A DNA stretch of 64,000 nt from GCA-002728855 sp036340635 (GTDB taxonomy: Bacteria > Bacteroidota > Bacteroidia > Flavobacteriales > Flavobacteriaceae): the NCBI GenBank assembly GCA_036340635.1, contig JAYYYF010000017.1:1-64000 (forward strand), in the 5' to 3' direction. The notes below the pieces were generated by a model. The model saw only the letters and a program-made list of their open reading frames with translations. It made no database searches and had not been told where the DNA came from. Below are positions 62,302 through 64,000 of this stretch, in pieces; positions within the stretch are counted from its first letter, which is position 1; every line of letters begins with the position of its first letter. Position numbers and translations under genes: made by a program.

Positions 62302-62764
62302 AATTTAGTGCTGCAGAATTTATACAATGCCTTTTACCGGTAGTTTTTTTTGGTCCATCATTGAAAATATGCCCTAAATGTCCGCCACAGTTTTTACATT
62401 TAACTTCAGTCCTAACCATCCCATGGCTATAATCTATACTATATTCTAAATTATCATTTATCCCTCTATCAAATGATGGCCATCCACATTTTGAATCATA
62501 TTTATATTCAGAATTGTATAGAGGAATTCCACAGCCCATGCAGTTGTATATTCCTTTTTCATAATGATTATTATATTCACCTGTAAAAGCATATTCTGTT
62601 CCTGACTTTCTTAGGACGTAATAGCTAATTTCGGGAAGCTTATTTTTCCATTCAGCATCAGTTTTTTGAATCTTATACGAGTTATTATCTTTAATTTTTT
62701 CCTGAGATGTACTTTTACAACTTGTTATAAGGGTACATAAAAAAAGGAAATAGTACTTTTTCAT
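62282..62764 (-). CDS. msrB: Peptide-methionine (R)-S-oxide reductase, lipoprotein form
   Basis: A 160-residue MsrB with a lipoprotein signal: MKKYYFLFLCTLITSC, lipidated Cys16 in LITSC. The mature part keeps both CxxC zinc pairs (Cys75/78 and Cys123/126) and the catalytic Cys147 in KRHCINSAALNF. I start at the ATG at 62764; a TTG at 62770 is also in frame. The lipid anchor places it in the envelope, so this pair should repair oxidised methionines on both sides of the inner membrane. Confidence 0.92.
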   Translation of the reverse strand: MKKYYFLFLCTLITSCKSTSQEKIKDNNSYKIQKTDAEWKNKLPEISYYVLRKSGTEYAFTGEYNNHYEKGIYNCMGCGIPLYNSEYKYDSKCGWPSFDRGINDNLEYSIDYSHGMVRTEVKCKNCGGHLGHIFNDGPKKTTGKRHCINSAALNFETQSE

Positions 62765-62796
62765 TTTCAAATTTAAAAAACATTATAAAAATACAC

Positions 62797-62829
62797 TTTG
62801 TCAAAATTAATATATGTTACTTATTTTTA
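62797..62829 (+). promoter_or_regulatory. Putative promoter of the UMF1-family transporter
   Basis: TTTG at 62797-62800, 21 bases, then TATTTTTA at 62822-62829 (seven of eight bases of TAnnTTTG). Confidence 0.3.
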
Positions 62830-62865
62830 AGAATGAATTGTTAAATTGCCGATCAAACTATTTAT

Positions 62866-64000
62866 ATGGGGATTAAATTTCCTTTAAAAAAAGGAAGTAA
62901 AAAAATTATAAATGCTTGGGCTTCATACGATTGGGCAAATTCTGTCTTTTTTTTAGTTATTACTTCCACGATTTTTCCAATATACTATAGTTCCTTATTT
63001 GTTGATCAAAACACTATTCCTTTTTTTGGATATGAAATAAAAAATACTGCTCTTATTAGTTACATAACCGCTTTAGCATTTACAGTTATTGTATTTATTT
63101 CACCTATCCTTTCTGGCATCGCAGACTTTATAGGTAATAAAAAGGGATTCATGAAGTTTTTCGTTTATTTTGGATCTCTTTCTTGTATTGGTCTTTATTG
63201 GTTTGAAATAAAGACTCTTCAAATAGGTTTAGTGTGTTATTTTTTTGCTTTGATAGGAGCTTGGGGAAGTTTGGTGTATTATAATTCCTACCTTCCTGAC
63301 ATTGCATTCCCAGAACAGCACGACAGAACCAGTGCAAAGGGTTTTGCATTTGGATATGTAGGGAGTGTAATTTTACTAATCTTTAATTTAGCAATGGTCA
63401 TGAAGCCAGATTTCTTTGGAATTGAAGGTAATGATAATCAAGCAACGGTTAAGGCAATGAAATATTCTTTTGTTACTGTTGGACTTTGGTGGTCATTTTT
63501 TAGTCAATATTCATTTTATTATTTACCCAAGGGAAATGATAATTCTGAAAAGTTTAGAAAAGATATAATATGGAATGGTTATTTAGAACTCAAAAAAGTT
63601 TGGAATCAATTAAGTCAAAATTTAAATCTGAGAAGATATTTGCGTGCATTTTTCGTTTATAGCATTGCACTCCAGACAGTAATGTTAGTTGCTGCATATT
63701 TTGGTGAGTCAGAAATTTTATGGCCTTCTGAAAAAACTAAGACCTTTGGTTTAATAATAAGCATTCTTCTTATACAAATTGTAGCAATATTTGGAGCTAT
63801 CACAACAACTCTTGCATCAGAGAGATATGGAAATATAATTACTTTAATTGTAATCAATTTAATATGGGCATTAGTTTGTGTTTATGCTTTTTTTATTAAA
63901 ACTCCTTTTCAATTTTATATTGCAGCAGGATTGGTAGGAATAGTTATGGGGGGTATGCAGGCTCTTTCAAGGTCCACGTATTCTAAGTTAATCCCTAAAA
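62866..64000 (+). CDS. UMF1-family MFS transporter (3' end outside window)
   Basis: The frame from the ATG at 62866 stays open to the last base, 378 codons, so the gene is truncated by the window edge. The start reads MGIKFPLKKGSKK, then AWASYDWANSVFFLVITSTIFP, the N-terminus of the UMF1/Atg22-like MFS group; later YYNSYLPDIA, RTSAKGFAFGYVGS and, at the edge, GGMQALSRSTYSKLIPK are characteristic. At least eight hydrophobic spans are visible. Substrate unknown (some relatives export amino acids). Confidence 0.9.
   Translation, partial: MGIKFPLKKGSKKIINAWASYDWANSVFFLVITSTIFPIYYSSLFVDQNTIPFFGYEIKNTALISYITALAFTVIVFISPILSGIADFIGNKKGFMKFFVYFGSLSCIGLYWFEIKTLQIGLVCYFFALIGAWGSLVYYNSYLPDIAFPEQHDRTSAKGFAFGYVGSVILLIFNLAMVMKPDFFGIEGNDNQATVKAMKYSFVTVGLWWSFFSQYSFYYLPKGNDNSEKFRKDIIWNGYLELKKVWNQLSQNLNLRRYLRAFFVYSIALQTVMLVAAYFGESEILWPSEKTKTFGLIISILLIQIVAIFGAITTTLASERYGNIITLIVINLIWALVCVYAFFIKTPFQFYIAAGLVGIVMGGMQALSRSTYSKLIPK

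Noticed and set aside
63149..63857. Minus-strand frames at 63149-63349 and 63657-63857
   Set aside because: Both are antisense inside the open transporter frame (62866 to the edge), which carries family motifs throughout.
1..64000. tRNA, rRNA, riboswitch, CRISPR, insertion sequence or prophage features
   Set aside because: I read the intergenic gaps (none above about 250 bp) and found no cloverleaf, repeat-spacer array, transposase or conserved riboswitch core; a cmscan or tRNAscan run would settle this.

Overview
The window is a contiguous piece of a very AT-rich, streamlined Bacteroidota chromosome, most likely a marine member of the Flavobacteriaceae. Sequence evidence for this: recognisable -7 boxes of the Bacteroidota type TAnnTTTG with an upstream TTG or TTTG; almost no Shine-Dalgarno sequences; a BamD - Bacteroidota-type omega - CoaBC - PorD/DUF4835 - RecN block; flavobacterial small membrane proteins; and a long TonB-receptor-like outer-membrane protein. 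Genes are packed with 1-40 bp overlaps, several convergent pairs share their 3' ends, and many start codons are TTG or GTG. No tRNA, rRNA, CRISPR array, insertion sequence or prophage gene was seen, so this is core genome.

Layout: 1-2.0 kb, the end of a 5-oxoprolinase operon (pxpABC). 2.0-4.1 kb, a nitroreductase and a class-3-like aldehyde dehydrogenase. 4.2-15.8 kb, two convergent branched-chain amino-acid operons: ilvD-ilvB-ilvN-ilvC on the plus strand, and leuA-leuC-leuD-(second Claisen synthase)-leuB on the minus strand. 15.9-19 kb, an unrecognised helical protein, an RluA-type pseudouridine synthase and panB. 19.1-23.8 kb, dnaK, a MenI-like thioesterase, a PAS domain fused to a MenA-like prenyltransferase, and a CPBP membrane protease. 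23.8-30.3 kb, a carboxyltransferase, fumC, two very short membrane proteins, an outer-membrane beta-barrel receptor and an ArsC-like protein. 30.3-38.5 kb, a long minus-strand translation/housekeeping run (htrA, trmD, rplS, icd, murQ, DUF6095-like, thrS, infC, rpmI, rplT). 38.6-43.4 kb, dapF, a GNAT enzyme, mltG, a low-molecular-weight phosphatase, dnaA and a thioesterase. 43.4-49.3 kb, ribD, a GNAT enzyme, prmC, ligA, a DUF6913-like protein and dapA. 49.3-59 kb, bamD, omega, coaBC, porD, recN, fabI, a YbbR-like protein, coaE and a two-component pair. 59-64 kb, xerD, aroQ, lpd, two msrB genes and the start of a UMF1-family transporter.

Functionally, most of the window is biosynthesis (Ile/Val/Leu, lysine/DAP, pantothenate and CoA, riboflavin, shikimate, fatty acid), translation and envelope assembly. 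The leu operon holds two Claisen-type synthases and no ilvA is present here, which is compatible with a citramalate route to isoleucine. panB and coaBC/coaE belong to the same CoA pathway although they lie far apart.

I did not find a clearly new multi-gene system. The most unusual items are the PAS-prenyltransferase fusion next to a DHNA-CoA-thioesterase-like gene, the non-canonical AUA start inferred for infC, and three micro-ORFs of 40-59 codons, two of which sit directly behind consensus -7 boxes.
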